64,000 bases of DNA, from assembly GCA_028724525.1 (NCBI GenBank), contig JAQYCV010000039.1:1-64000 (forward strand), given 5' to 3'. Of the stretch, positions 17,762 to 26,185 are shown piece after piece; position 1 is the first letter of the stretch, and each line of letters begins with the position of its first letter. The DNA comes from Clostridiales bacterium (GTDB lineage: Bacteria > Bacillota > Clostridia > Saccharofermentanales > DTU023). The notes beneath the pieces are model-generated. The model was not told the DNA's origin. It searched no databases and saw nothing but the letters and a program-made list of their open reading frames with translations. The translations under genes and the position numbers were made by a program.

Positions 17762-19210
17762 ATGACTGGCTTAACTAGGGTGAAAATTCGTAAAGTTCAG
17801 GGGTCTATTTCGCTTTTCTTTGCCCTCTTTATCCCAGTCCTCTGTCTTGCCATGCTAGCTGGCCTCGCTTATGTTGAGCGGTGCGCAGCAGAATACGACG
17901 GTGCCCGTTGCCTGAAATCTGCTGGAAAGCTCGCTCTAGCATCCTACACAAGGTCACTTTGGCAAAGCTACGGCTTGTGGGGGCTCAATCCGGCAGATGT
18001 AGATTTAAGTGAGTGTGAGTCCATACTGAAAAACCTGCCTGATCTTGTAGGTAAGGAGGTCTTGATTAGCTATCATAATGATCTTTACCAAGGGAGTCAG
18101 CTTCAAGAGCAAATTAACCGCTATATGAAGCTGCGCGCCCCGGTTTTAATGGGCTCCGACCTCCTGGAACGTATGCGGGTAGCGAGTGCGTCACGCTGTG
18201 ATCTCATCTCGCAGACGGCGCTTGCTACTATCCAGGAGGGACATCGGCAAGTGAGCGCCTATGACCTCTATCAGGAGGGCCAAGGGCAAATGGAGAAATT
18301 GCCGAAGCAGCTACCCCCTGAAGTAAAGTCAAGAGAGCAGGCTAACTTGTCCCAAGATGATCTGGAGGAGGGCTTAGCTGAACTTGGACCTATTCTTCGC
18401 CATTTCTCTCGCTACATGTTGCCAGTATATGAAGCAATGGGTACCCAGGGCGTTAGTGCTGAAACCGCCTTTGATCCCAGTTTTATCGAAAAGCTAGCCA
18501 GTTGCTTAGATAGCTTGCTAGATACGGGTTTGGGGGTCACGACTGAAGCCATGAACCTAGGAGAGTATAGCCAATGGTATTTCCCCGCAGCTGTGAATTT
18601 TGAGCGCCTGCCCGGCGCGATGACCTACTTGTATACCCCCCAAGGCGTGTCTTTGCAGGAGCTCAGCCAAGAACGTCCATTAGAATTGGAACAAATTATC
18701 TCCGGTTTGCCCAATCCGCGTTTGGCGGATAAGTACTGCCAGGCCATGATAAGCGGGATGCGCTTTATCCCTCAATATATAGCCGGCCAACGCAGCCCAA
18801 GCCGTCAGTTACACTATGAGACTTGGGCCAATTTCTTTTCAACGGCATTGAGCGTCATCAGCTTAGGGGAAGTGCAGGTTCCTCCTGAGGTCATGAAGTA
18901 TTTTGTTCAGGCAGCCGACAGCTTGCGCTTGGCAAGGCAAGATTATCAAGACTTGAGGAATGGCTATGGCCTGCCTTTTTGGCCAGTGGAGGCTATGTCT
19001 ACTTATACTTCTGGCCAATATAACATGAAATTTTATTATCGCGACTATTTGCGCTTGCTTGCCTATACTCAACCCGCTCAGCAGTTGGCCAGTAGCCTAT
19101 GCCGGCTCATTCAGCAGCAGGAACCTGGTCCTTTTTATACAAGTCTCCAGGTGAGTCTGGTCATCAATCAAAGGAAACTGGAATACACCTATGCCTATCT
19201 CAACGAATAA
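17762..19210 (+). CDS. DUF5702-like TadG-type pilin-related protein
   Basis: The track ORF begins at 17624 inside the previous gene. The ATG at 17762, one base after that gene's stop, gives MTGLTRVKIRKVQGSISLF and a 482-residue product. After a short basic start there is one membrane helix (SLFFALFIPVLCLAMLAGLAYVE), followed by ALASYTRSLWQSYGLWGLNP, which resembles the DUF5702 pattern in which a TadE/TadG-like helix precedes a Tyr-Gly-Leu motif. The rest is a large extracellular-type domain without a motif I know. Function is probably assembly or structure of a Tad-like surface fibre, which is an inference. It overlaps the next gene by 20 bases. Confidence 0.6.
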   Translation: MTGLTRVKIRKVQGSISLFFALFIPVLCLAMLAGLAYVERCAAEYDGARCLKSAGKLALASYTRSLWQSYGLWGLNPADVDLSECESILKNLPDLVGKEVLISYHNDLYQGSQLQEQINRYMKLRAPVLMGSDLLERMRVASASRCDLISQTALATIQEGHRQVSAYDLYQEGQGQMEKLPKQLPPEVKSREQANLSQDDLEEGLAELGPILRHFSRYMLPVYEAMGTQGVSAETAFDPSFIEKLASCLDSLLDTGLGVTTEAMNLGEYSQWYFPAAVNFERLPGAMTYLYTPQGVSLQELSQERPLELEQIISGLPNPRLADKYCQAMISGMRFIPQYIAGQRSPSRQLHYETWANFFSTALSVISLGEVQVPPEVMKYFVQAADSLRLARQDYQDLRNGYGLPFWPVEAMSTYTSGQYNMKFYYRDYLRLLAYTQPAQQLASSLCRLIQQQEPGPFYTSLQVSLVINQRKLEYTYAYLNE

Positions 19211-20231
19211 AGACCAGACCCAGGCGCTTAAACTTAAGGGAGGGATAAGTATAGAGGCGGCTTTAGTGCTTGCGCCTTGTCTTATATTACTGACCTGCCT
19301 TTTATTTATTTTCTACGCCAAGCTCATGGCCCTGCAAGTACGGTCGGCTTTGGAAAATGTGGCAGAAGAGGCCGCTCTCATTTTCCCCCTGGCAGACCAA
19401 CTCTTAGAGGGTCGTACGGATAAGGCAAAGGAACTTATCGATAAGGTATTGCAGGCTGATGAAGCTTGTCTGCTGAATTCTGTGGCGGGTGATTATGCTT
19501 CCTCGCTTTTCTTAGGACCCTTTTTAGAAAACCGCCTGGATCGCTGGCTGGACCGTAAGGCGGGGGGAGGTGGATATCCGGTTTTGCGCCATCAGAGACA
19601 AATGGTCCTTCACTGGGGGAGTGGGGGAAATAGCTTAAGCCTAAGACTTATTTTTAAAATCCCCACCCTCCTTGGCGATTACACGGAGGAGTTGTCTACA
19701 CTTATCCCCCTGTGGTCCCAACGCTTGCCTGATGAACAAGACCAAGGCACTGATCAAGATGAGAGCAGGGAAGAGGACGATATCTGGTCAGCTGATAATT
19801 TTAGCAGAGGAAGGTATTTCCGAGACAAAGAAGGGGCCAATCTTCCCTTTAATTTTCCTGTGCTTGCCTATTATCAATCAGGTGTGGCCAAGTCCATCAA
19901 GTCGATGGATCTTACAGCGCCCAGCTATCAAAACACTACTTATGCTTATGAGCAAATCAAGGGTCAGATCATGCGTTTACAGAGTTTTCAGTCTTATGAA
20001 AGTCAGTCCGCTGCATGGCCTAGCATTAAAGCCGGGGAGATAAGGAGCCGAACATTAGTATTGGTCATTCCAGAAAATGTTCCTGCTGCTTATGATCGTG
20101 CTTTTTGGCGAAGCTTAGAGCTTTATGCTTCTCAGCAGGCTGTTAACCTGGAAGTGAAGCCACGGGGCAGATCCTCTCGCTACGCCCCCGAGCCTGAATC
20201 TACGAGGGAGGTGGGAGCAGGACTCTCCTAG
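19191..20231 (+). CDS. TadE-like pseudopilin family protein
   Basis: The 346-residue protein starts with a polar stretch, then GGISIEAALVLAPCLILLTCLLFIFYAK. The G-x-x-x-[IV]-E-A-A-L pattern followed by a hydrophobic helix is the usual signature of TadE-like pseudopilins. The C-terminal 250 residues are polar and Glu/Asp/Arg-rich, much longer than classic TadE. It overlaps the DUF5702-like gene by 20 bases, so the two are coupled. No TadA ATPase, TadB/C platform, prepilin peptidase or Flp pilin is present nearby, so any secretion apparatus must be elsewhere or absent. Confidence 0.62.
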   Translation: MPISTNKDQTQALKLKGGISIEAALVLAPCLILLTCLLFIFYAKLMALQVRSALENVAEEAALIFPLADQLLEGRTDKAKELIDKVLQADEACLLNSVAGDYASSLFLGPFLENRLDRWLDRKAGGGGYPVLRHQRQMVLHWGSGGNSLSLRLIFKIPTLLGDYTEELSTLIPLWSQRLPDEQDQGTDQDESREEDDIWSADNFSRGRYFRDKEGANLPFNFPVLAYYQSGVAKSIKSMDLTAPSYQNTTYAYEQIKGQIMRLQSFQSYESQSAAWPSIKAGEIRSRTLVLVIPENVPAAYDRAFWRSLELYASQQAVNLEVKPRGRSSRYAPEPESTREVGAGLS

Positions 20232-20299
20232 AAAATTGATAGCAATCTGTCCAGGCTTAAGGTATGATTAACTGAGCTTTATACAAGAAGGATGACATC

Positions 20300-23128
20300 A
20301 TGAGCTTATTGCGTACTTTATTTGGTACATCTTCTAGCCGAGAAATTAAAAAAATAAGACCGCTGATTCAAGCTACTAATCATTTAGAAGACCATTATGC
20401 TGGCCTTTCTGAGCAGGATCTCAAAGCGGAGACCGCTAGATTCCGTCGGGAAATAGACCAGGGCAGAAGCCTGGACGATCTTTTGCCGGAGGCATTTGCT
20501 ACGGTTAAAGAGGCCTCATACCGTGTTTTGGGTATGAAACATTTTGATGTCCAACTTATTGGTGGAATCATTCTGCATCAAGGTCGGATCGCTGAGATGA
20601 AAACGGGTGAAGGGAAGACCTTGGTTGCTACTCTGCCAGTTTACTTAAATGCCCTGCCTGGCAAGGGTGTACACGTGGTCACTGTTAACGACTACTTGGC
20701 TAAGCGGGACTCAGAATGGATGGGTAAGGTCTATCGCTATCTGGGTATGGACGTGGGCCTGATTGTCCATGGCAAGTCCAGCCAAGAACGCCGGGCTTCC
20801 TATGCCGCAGATATAACCTACGGAACCAATAATGAATTTGGCTTTGACTATCTCCGTGACAATATGGTGACGGAGTTAGATGCTCTCGTCCAAAGGCCCT
20901 TAAATTTTGCCATTGTGGACGAGGTGGACTCTATTTTAATTGACGAGGCACGTACTCCTCTGATTATCTCAGGCTCAGGCGAGGAATCTTCAGAAAATTA
21001 TAAGCTAGCCCAAGATTTTGTCTCACGCTTAAAAGTAAAGGTTTTTCGTCAAGTCGATACTAAAATGGATTATGAGGAGTCGGATGAGTTAGAAGGGGAT
21101 GCGGATTATATTGTAGATGAGAAGGCCAAGACTGCAGTCTTAACCAAAAAAGGCATCCGTAAAGCGGAAAGTTTCTTCAAGCTAGATAACTTAGCTGACC
21201 AAAGCAATTATCAAATTAACCACCATATTAATAATGCCCTCAAAGCCAATGGCACCATGCAACGTGATAGAGACTACGTGGTCCAGGATGGAGAGATTAT
21301 CATCGTAGACGATTTTACCGGCCGGCTTATGGAGGGCAGACGATACAGCAATGGCTTGCATCAAGCGATTGAGGCCAAGGAGGGCGTTAATGTCCGCCGA
21401 GAAAGCAAAACGTTAGCGACTATTACTTTCCAAAATTACTTCCGCATGTACCAAAAGCTTTCTGGTATGACCGGTACTGCTCTGACAGAAGAAGATGAGT
21501 TTAAGACAATTTATCGCTTGGACGTTGTCACTATCCCTACTAATAAACCCCTCATCCGGCAAGATTTGGATGATGCTGTTTATAAAACAAAGGAGGGCAA
21601 GCTCCATCGGCTTATCCATGATGTGGCCGAGATTCATGCCACTGGTCAACCAGTCCTGGTCGGCACGGTCTCCGTGGAGTCCAGTGAATATTTTTCTAAT
21701 GCTTTCCGCCGTGCCGGCTTGTCCCATAATGTGCTTAACGCCAAGCACCATGCCCAGGAAGCTGAGATTATTTCCCAGGCAGGACGCCTGGGAGCTATCA
21801 CTATCGCGACCAATATGGCTGGTCGTGGTACCGACATTATGCTAGGGGGAAACCCAGAACATTTAGCTAAGCAAGCCATGCGCAAGGAAGGCCTCTCCGA
21901 AGAGATTATTGAAGAGGCTGATGCCTACAATGAAACGGATGACAGCGAAGTGCTTAAGGCGAGAGAACGCTTTCAGGCACTTAAAGCGGACTACGCCTTA
22001 GAAACCGACAAGGAAAAGGCTCAAGTCATTGCTGCTGGTGGCCTTTGTATTATGGGTACGGAACGGCATGAGTCTCGCCGTATCGACAACCAACTCCGAG
22101 GCCGGGCTGGGCGTCAAGGAGATCCAGGAACTAGTAAATTTTATCTGTCTTTGCAAGATGACCTCCTCCGCCTTTTTGGTGGAGAGCGTTTGCACAGCCT
22201 TTTTGAGACCCTTGGTGTGGAAGATGATATGGAAATCAACCACTCCATGCTCACACGTGCTATAGAATCTGCTCAACGCAAGGTTGAGGGCCAAAACTTC
22301 GCTATTCGTAAATCAGTTCTGCAATACGATGACGTTATGAACCAACAGCGTGAATTGATTTACCGGCAACGACGAGATGTTTTGGAAGGTAAAGATCTCC
22401 ACGACTATTACTTAAGAACTTTAGATAATCTGATTGCAGATCAGGTGCATATGTTCCTAGCAGAGGGCGACCATACGGAATGGGACTTGCCCGCGCTGAA
22501 AGCAAGCCTAGAGGATCTCTTAGGCGATTTACCGATTTTAAGCCAGCTCAGCAAGGGGGCCTCCATCACACTTAGCGAGTTTATTGGCCAATTGCAAGCA
22601 CAAGCCCGTCAAACCCTTGAGGAAAGGGCAGCTGTTTTTGGATCTGCCGAGCATTTGAGAGAAGCTGAGCGCTATGTCTTGCTCTCGGTGGTGGACAACC
22701 ATTGGATGGACCATATTGACGCTATGGATGCTTTGAGGGATTCCATTGGCATGCGGGCTTACGGTCAGCAAGATCCTTTAGTGGCATACCGCAAGGAAGG
22801 CTTTGACATGTTCGAAGCCATGAACCAGGCCATCCAAGAAGACTCCATCCGCTTGATTATGCGGGCCCAATTCTACGATCCTGAGGCGGCCAAGGCTCAG
22901 ACTAGTAGGAAAGAGTTGTCTTCTGGCCGGAAAGGGGAGGGCACCGCAGTTGAGCGAGCCCGCGACCAAATGAACGCTCGGGCTGCCCAGGCTGCACAAG
23001 CTGGCGGTCCTAAGCAAGCACCTGTTGTCAAGAAAGTCATGCCGGGCCGCAACGATCCTTGCTGGTGTGGGTCTGGCAAGAAGTATAAAAATTGCCATAT
23101 GCAGTCCGACCGAGCAGGGCAGGAGTAA
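20300..23128 (+). CDS. secA: Preprotein translocase ATPase SecA
   Basis: The 942-residue motor has the family start (FGTSSSREIKKIRP), Walker A MKTGEGKTL, Walker B region VDEVDSILIDEARTPLIISG, the preprotein-binding domain, the second ATPase half with MAGRGTDIMLGGNPEH, and the helical-scaffold domain. The extreme C-terminus carries the zinc-binding SEC-C motif PGRNDPCWCGSGKKYKNCH. It drives secretory proteins through SecYEG at the membrane. The start follows AAGAAGGATG. It stands as a single gene followed by tRNA genes; prfB, often next to secA, is not here. Confidence 0.97.
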   Translation: MSLLRTLFGTSSSREIKKIRPLIQATNHLEDHYAGLSEQDLKAETARFRREIDQGRSLDDLLPEAFATVKEASYRVLGMKHFDVQLIGGIILHQGRIAEMKTGEGKTLVATLPVYLNALPGKGVHVVTVNDYLAKRDSEWMGKVYRYLGMDVGLIVHGKSSQERRASYAADITYGTNNEFGFDYLRDNMVTELDALVQRPLNFAIVDEVDSILIDEARTPLIISGSGEESSENYKLAQDFVSRLKVKVFRQVDTKMDYEESDELEGDADYIVDEKAKTAVLTKKGIRKAESFFKLDNLADQSNYQINHHINNALKANGTMQRDRDYVVQDGEIIIVDDFTGRLMEGRRYSNGLHQAIEAKEGVNVRRESKTLATITFQNYFRMYQKLSGMTGTALTEEDEFKTIYRLDVVTIPTNKPLIRQDLDDAVYKTKEGKLHRLIHDVAEIHATGQPVLVGTVSVESSEYFSNAFRRAGLSHNVLNAKHHAQEAEIISQAGRLGAITIATNMAGRGTDIMLGGNPEHLAKQAMRKEGLSEEIIEEADAYNETDDSEVLKARERFQALKADYALETDKEKAQVIAAGGLCIMGTERHESRRIDNQLRGRAGRQGDPGTSKFYLSLQDDLLRLFGGERLHSLFETLGVEDDMEINHSMLTRAIESAQRKVEGQNFAIRKSVLQYDDVMNQQRELIYRQRRDVLEGKDLHDYYLRTLDNLIADQVHMFLAEGDHTEWDLPALKASLEDLLGDLPILSQLSKGASITLSEFIGQLQAQARQTLEERAAVFGSAEHLREAERYVLLSVVDNHWMDHIDAMDALRDSIGMRAYGQQDPLVAYRKEGFDMFEAMNQAIQEDSIRLIMRAQFYDPEAAKAQTSRKELSSGRKGEGTAVERARDQMNARAAQAAQAGGPKQAPVVKKVMPGRNDPCWCGSGKKYKNCHMQSDRAGQE

Positions 23129-23164
23129 GTTTTTTTAAGCTTGATGACAGTTTTGCAAAAACAT

Positions 23165-23192
23165 TTGACAGTTCACGTTTTTTCCTTATAAT
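23165..23192 (+). promoter_or_regulatory. Consensus sigma-A promoter for tRNA-Pro
   Basis: A perfect TTGACA (23165-23170) and a perfect TATAAT (23187-23192) are separated by 16 bases, ending 13 bases before the tRNA gene. This is the strongest promoter match I saw in the window. Confidence 0.9.
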
Positions 23193-23205
23193 GGATAAAG
23201 CGTTT

Positions 23206-23281
23206 CGGGGTGTAGCTCAGGTGGTAGAGTGCTTGCTTGGGGTGCAAGAGGTCGCTAGTTCAAGTCTAGTCACTCCGACCA
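23206..23281 (+). tRNA. tRNA-Pro(GGG)
   Basis: The 76-base cloverleaf has acceptor CGGGGTG/CACTCCG, D stem GCTC/GAGT, anticodon stem CTTGC/GCAAG with loop TTGGGGT, T arm GCTAG-TTCAAGT-CTAGT, and an encoded CCA. The anticodon is GGG, reading CCC/CCU. Confidence 0.95.
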
Positions 23282-23287
23282 AATGCA

Positions 23288-23318
23288 GGGGGTTGCCAAT
23301 CAGCAGCCCCCATTTTTT
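23288..23318 (+). terminator. Terminator after tRNA-Pro
   Basis: GGGGGTTGC and GCAGCCCCC form a 9-bp stem with one wobble pair around CAATCA, followed by ATTTTTT. It would end or reduce transcription before tRNA-Thr. Confidence 0.8.
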
Positions 23319-23351
23319 AAAAAATAGCATTTAGCTATGCTTAGAGAACTT

Positions 23352-23426
23352 GCCGAAGTGGCTCAGGGGTAGAGCAATTCACTCGTAATGAATAGGTCGT
23401 GGGTTCAATTCCCACCTTCGGCTCCA
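23352..23426 (+). tRNA. tRNA-Thr(CGT)
   Basis: The 75-base cloverleaf has acceptor GCCGAAG/CTTCGGC, D stem GCTC/GAGC, anticodon stem ATTCA/TGAAT with loop CTCGTAA, T arm GTGGG-TTCAATT-CCCAC, discriminator T and encoded CCA. The anticodon CGT reads ACG. No separate promoter is obvious, so it may depend on read-through from tRNA-Pro. Confidence 0.95.
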
Positions 23427-23430
23427 AAGT

Positions 23431-23466
23431 AAAAAGCCTCGCAATCCTTAGATTGCGAGGCTTTTT
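23431..23466. terminator. Bidirectional terminator between tRNA-Thr and the radical SAM gene
   Basis: AAAAAGCCTCGCAATC and GATTGCGAGGCTTTTT form a perfect 16-bp stem around CTTA. The T-run on one strand and the A-run on the other let it stop both the tRNA unit and the convergent radical SAM gene. Confidence 0.93.
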
Positions 23467-23483
23467 CTATAGTTTCTTATGCT

Positions 23484-24962
23484 TTAGGGGTGCAAGTTGA
23501 GTTTAGCCATTTCTTGTTTTAAGTCCTCTTGCTCCTGCTTTTGTTCTTCCACAAGTTCAGGATAGTCAGGAAGCTTGGAAATATCCTGGCGCTGTCCAAA
23601 CTTTTCCCACATGGCATCGGCAGTTTCAGTCCATTGGGCTGCATAAGGGCCTGTTTTGGCCTCCAGGTCTTCCGGACTCTCCGGCGCGATATAGTCTGTG
23701 GATTTCGCCCCAGACTCTTTGACTAGGCGGGGAAGTATATCTGGATTCTCCAGCATGGGGCAGGGACGGAAATGGTTATCATTGAAAGGCTGGTTCTCAT
23801 GGTAGGCCATCATGAGGGGAGCCTTCATGGCATCGAGCAAGCTGGTCTCGTTGATATTGGAATTGGAGTAGTGGATAAAGACGCAGGGCTCGATGTCGCC
23901 CTTGGCGTTGATGTGAATATAGTTGCGGCCACCAGCAATACAACCTCCGACAAACTCGCCATCATTTTGGAAGTCTGCGACAAAGATATCTAAATCACAG
24001 GCTGAGCTACGGAGGAAACGTATACGCTTGATCATGTACTCACGCTGTTCTGCTGTGAGCATCAATTTAGGTACAGCGTTGACGCCGACGGGCATATAGT
24101 GGAAATACCATATATGAACTACACCCAGATCAATTAAAGATTTAATGAATTCATCGGAAGTTACAAGTTTGTAATTCTCTGAGGTGTAGCATATAGATGC
24201 CGCATAGCCTAACTTGTGCTTTTTCATGAGCTTTAAAGATTCTAGAATGCGTTGGTAGGAGCCTTCTCCACGTCGAGAATCGTTCATATCTTCAAAGCCT
24301 TCAATAGATACGGCAAAGGATAGGTTGCCCAAACGCTTGACTTCCTGACAAAATTCTTCGTCAATGAGGGTCGCGTTGGTATAAATATGGAAGGCTGCTT
24401 CAGGGAACTCTTCTGCCAAGCGCAAGATTTCTGCTTTCTTAACCAGGGGTTCTCCGCCCGTCATAAAGTAAATATAACAGCCTAGCTCCATGCCTTCCTT
24501 GACAATCTTGTGCATGGTTTCGTAGGACATATTCCATTTATGACCGTATTCAGCTGACCAGCAACCCTTGCAATGCATATTGCAGGCGGTCGTAGGGTCA
24601 AAAAGAATTATATTAGGAATATTGCAGTCCTGTTCTTCGCAGAGCCGATTCTTTTTTTGAATGCCTCGGACGGATCCCCAATAACCCAGATTCATAAAAT
24701 TTTTATAGAGAATGTTATGATCAATGTTCCGGGCACCTCTTTGCAGGAGGCGGATCCAACGATCGTTATCGGGATCATCTATAGCGGCTTTAAGAGTATC
24801 GTAAGTTTCATCTCTATAAGTGCCGCCGGTAAAGCGCCAGACAACATTCAAGAGTTGCCTCAGTTCCGGCCGGGGATCATCTTGCTTGAGTACCTCTAGC
24901 GTGTGATTAACTGCTTTAGAGACAAGTTTTGATTCGATCTTTTCACGCATATTACTCATCAT
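23484..24962 (-). CDS. Radical SAM protein with SPASM-like C-terminus
   Basis: The 492-residue protein has the radical SAM iron-sulfur motif CNMHCKGC (Cys 127, 131, 134) and the SAM-binding GGEP in MTGGEPLVKK. The C-terminal region has CIAGGRNYIHINAKGDIEPC and further cysteines, resembling a SPASM auxiliary-cluster domain. Such proteins modify peptides or other substrates by radical chemistry; the substrate here is unknown. Two adjacent ATGs (24962, 24959) lack a good ribosome binding site, so the start is uncertain. A TetR-type gene lies upstream on the same strand and is a candidate regulator. A convergent terminator lies just downstream. Confidence 0.8.
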   Translation of the reverse strand: MMSNMREKIESKLVSKAVNHTLEVLKQDDPRPELRQLLNVVWRFTGGTYRDETYDTLKAAIDDPDNDRWIRLLQRGARNIDHNILYKNFMNLGYWGSVRGIQKKNRLCEEQDCNIPNIILFDPTTACNMHCKGCWSAEYGHKWNMSYETMHKIVKEGMELGCYIYFMTGGEPLVKKAEILRLAEEFPEAAFHIYTNATLIDEEFCQEVKRLGNLSFAVSIEGFEDMNDSRRGEGSYQRILESLKLMKKHKLGYAASICYTSENYKLVTSDEFIKSLIDLGVVHIWYFHYMPVGVNAVPKLMLTAEQREYMIKRIRFLRSSACDLDIFVADFQNDGEFVGGCIAGGRNYIHINAKGDIEPCVFIHYSNSNINETSLLDAMKAPLMMAYHENQPFNDNHFRPCPMLENPDILPRLVKESGAKSTDYIAPESPEDLEAKTGPYAAQWTETADAMWEKFGQRQDISKLPDYPELVEEQKQEQEDLKQEMAKLNLHP

Positions 24963-25023
24963 TATTTTTTAGGGTTGCCTGTCTTGCGAGGAGCATTCGC
25001 TGTGTAGCGAGGAGATGTGGCAA
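24952..25023 (-). other. Possible 23-codon leader ORF overlapping the radical SAM start
   Basis: A strong AGAAAGGAG site is followed 6 bases later by TTG, which opens a 23-codon frame (M-P-H-L-L-A-T-Q...) ending at TAA inside the radical SAM gene start. The radical SAM ATGs lack their own good site, so this short frame could couple translation. It has no cysteine and no RiPP-like core that I can see. Weakly supported. Confidence 0.3.
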
Positions 25024-25260
25024 ACCCCACTCCTTTCTGAAATCCTTGTAGTAGTCATAAGGCAAAACATACAAACTTCAATGCATAAGCTCTTGCTTCA
25101 GTATACTAAACAAGGAAGTTTAACTTAAATCTTAAGTCGCTACTGGATGAATGTCTAAAGTTTTTCCTGGCCAATTCAAAGTAAGTGTTACACAAGTGTC
25201 GCATCCTGACCTCAAACTTATCCATATGCTTAAAAGTGGATAAGTCATATGCAAGATGCT
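24963..25260. other. 298-base intergenic region between TetR and radical SAM genes
   Basis: Apart from the possible leader ORF near the radical SAM end, this AT-rich gap holds no gene I can support. It is the likely site of the radical SAM promoter and the TetR operator. AAGTGTTACACAAGTGT near 25180-25200 contains partly symmetric GTGTTACAC and ACAAGTGT pieces, and GGATAAGT/ACTTATCC type repeats occur at 25207-25245. These were not resolved into a clear operator. Confidence 0.4.
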
Positions 25261-25851
25261 TTATGCAAAATCTACGAGATCATCACCATATCTGCGATCT
25301 AGAGCGGCAATCGTTTCAGCGCTGGTATGTATAATGCTGAGTATCCGATGGATGAATTCTTCGGCGGGCATGGGTTGTTTGCTAAGTAGCCAATTCTCCA
25401 AAGCAGCGACAATGGCATCCGTGAAAAAATCTGTAGTAAAGTCGTCAATCTGGCTTTTACCCATAAGCTGAGCCAGCCGCTTGCGTACGAGGGGGCGGGT
25501 AAGACTGTAGAAATGGTCTAAAAAAGAATTTTGTCCTTCGATTTGCAAGGCCTTGTGGTAAAAGGCCCGGTTGTCATATAAGTAATGACAGATAGCCTGG
25601 AAGTAGTGCAGGCCTGCTTCTGGATCTTCAGAGCCCTCATCGAGCAAAGCAAATTGGGCGACTTCAGAATCATAAATCCAATTGACTAGATCGTACTTGT
25701 CCTTGAAATGATAATAAAATGTCTTGCGGTGCACTTGAGCCTGATCACAAATTTTTGTAACAGAAATTTTATCAAAGGGCATGTCAAGCATTAAGATTTT
25801 TAAGGCATGCGCCAATTTAGTTTTTGTTTTTTGCGATTTTGACATTTCCAT
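25261..25851 (-). CDS. TetR family transcriptional regulator (DhaS-like)
   Basis: The 196-residue protein has an N-terminal helix-turn-helix with FDKISVTKICDQAQVHRKTFYYHFKDKYDL, the TetR DNA-recognition pattern, and a C-terminal all-helical ligand domain like the TetR_C_8 type seen in DhaS-like regulators. The ATG at 25851 follows AAAGGTAAG. It is upstream of, and in the same direction as, the radical SAM gene with about 300 bases between, so it may control that gene or itself. Its ligand is unknown. Confidence 0.85.
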   Translation of the reverse strand: MEMSKSQKTKTKLAHALKILMLDMPFDKISVTKICDQAQVHRKTFYYHFKDKYDLVNWIYDSEVAQFALLDEGSEDPEAGLHYFQAICHYLYDNRAFYHKALQIEGQNSFLDHFYSLTRPLVRKRLAQLMGKSQIDDFTTDFFTDAIVAALENWLLSKQPMPAEEFIHRILSIIHTSAETIAALDRRYGDDLVDFA

Positions 25852-25947
25852 TCTTACCTTTATAGTTATTTGCTAGTTAATAATAAAATACCATATATAG
25901 GCAACTTAGAAAACACGTAATCAAAAATTCGTTTGGCATGAGAAAAG

Positions 25948-25979
25948 AAAAAATCCTAGCACTTTGGCTAGGATTTTTC
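25948..25979. terminator. Bidirectional terminator at the 3' end of tRNA-Trp
   Basis: AAATCCTAGC and GCTAGGATTT (extended by A/T pairs) form a 12-bp stem around ACTTTG, with a T-run for minus-strand transcription right after the CCA of tRNA-Trp. Confidence 0.88.
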
Positions 25980-26054
25980 TGGCAGGGGAGACAGGATTTG
26001 AACCCGCAACCGACGGTTTTGGAGACCGTTGCTCTACCGTTGAGCCACTCCCCT
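25980..26054 (-). tRNA. tRNA-Trp(CCA)
   Basis: Read on the minus strand, the 75-base cloverleaf has acceptor AGGGGAG/CTCCCCT, D stem GCTC/GAGC, anticodon stem ACGGT/ACCGT with loop CTCCAAA, T arm TGCGG-GTTCAAA-T... and an encoded CCA after discriminator G. The anticodon CCA reads UGG. Confidence 0.95.
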
Positions 26055-26072
26055 ATATCTAAAACGCAACTT

Positions 26073-26101
26073 ATGATAGCAAGGAAAAAAGTCTTAGTCA
26101 A
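26073..26101 (-). promoter_or_regulatory. Sigma-A promoter of tRNA-Trp
   Basis: On the minus strand TTGACT (26101-26096) and TATCAT (26078-26073) are separated by 17 bases, ending 18 bases before the tRNA. Confidence 0.75.
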
Positions 26102-26121
26102 GGCGAGCATTTTGCAGCCTA

Positions 26122-26130
26122 TGCTATAAT
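26122..26130 (+). promoter_or_regulatory. Extended -10 promoter of the rnhA-NUDIX gene
   Basis: TGC-TATAAT is a perfect extended -10 element about 55 bases upstream of the ATG. No good -35 is visible, which is common for this class. Confidence 0.6.
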
Positions 26131-26148
26131 TAAAAAGATATGCCCTTG

Positions 26149-26166
26149 AGCCCTTGTGCAAGGGCT
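26149..26166 (+). promoter_or_regulatory. 5' leader hairpin of the rnhA-NUDIX gene
   Basis: AGCCCTTG and CAAGGGCT form an 8-bp stem with a two-base centre, between the extended -10 promoter and the CGGGGAG ribosome binding site. It may shape translation initiation. Confidence 0.4.
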
Positions 26167-26185
26167 TAAGCTAACGGGGAGTGCT

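Noticed and set aside
24952-25023. RiPP precursor for the radical SAM enzyme
   Set aside because: The short frame has no cysteine or repeating core residues, so I list it only as a possible leader ORF, not as a substrate peptide.
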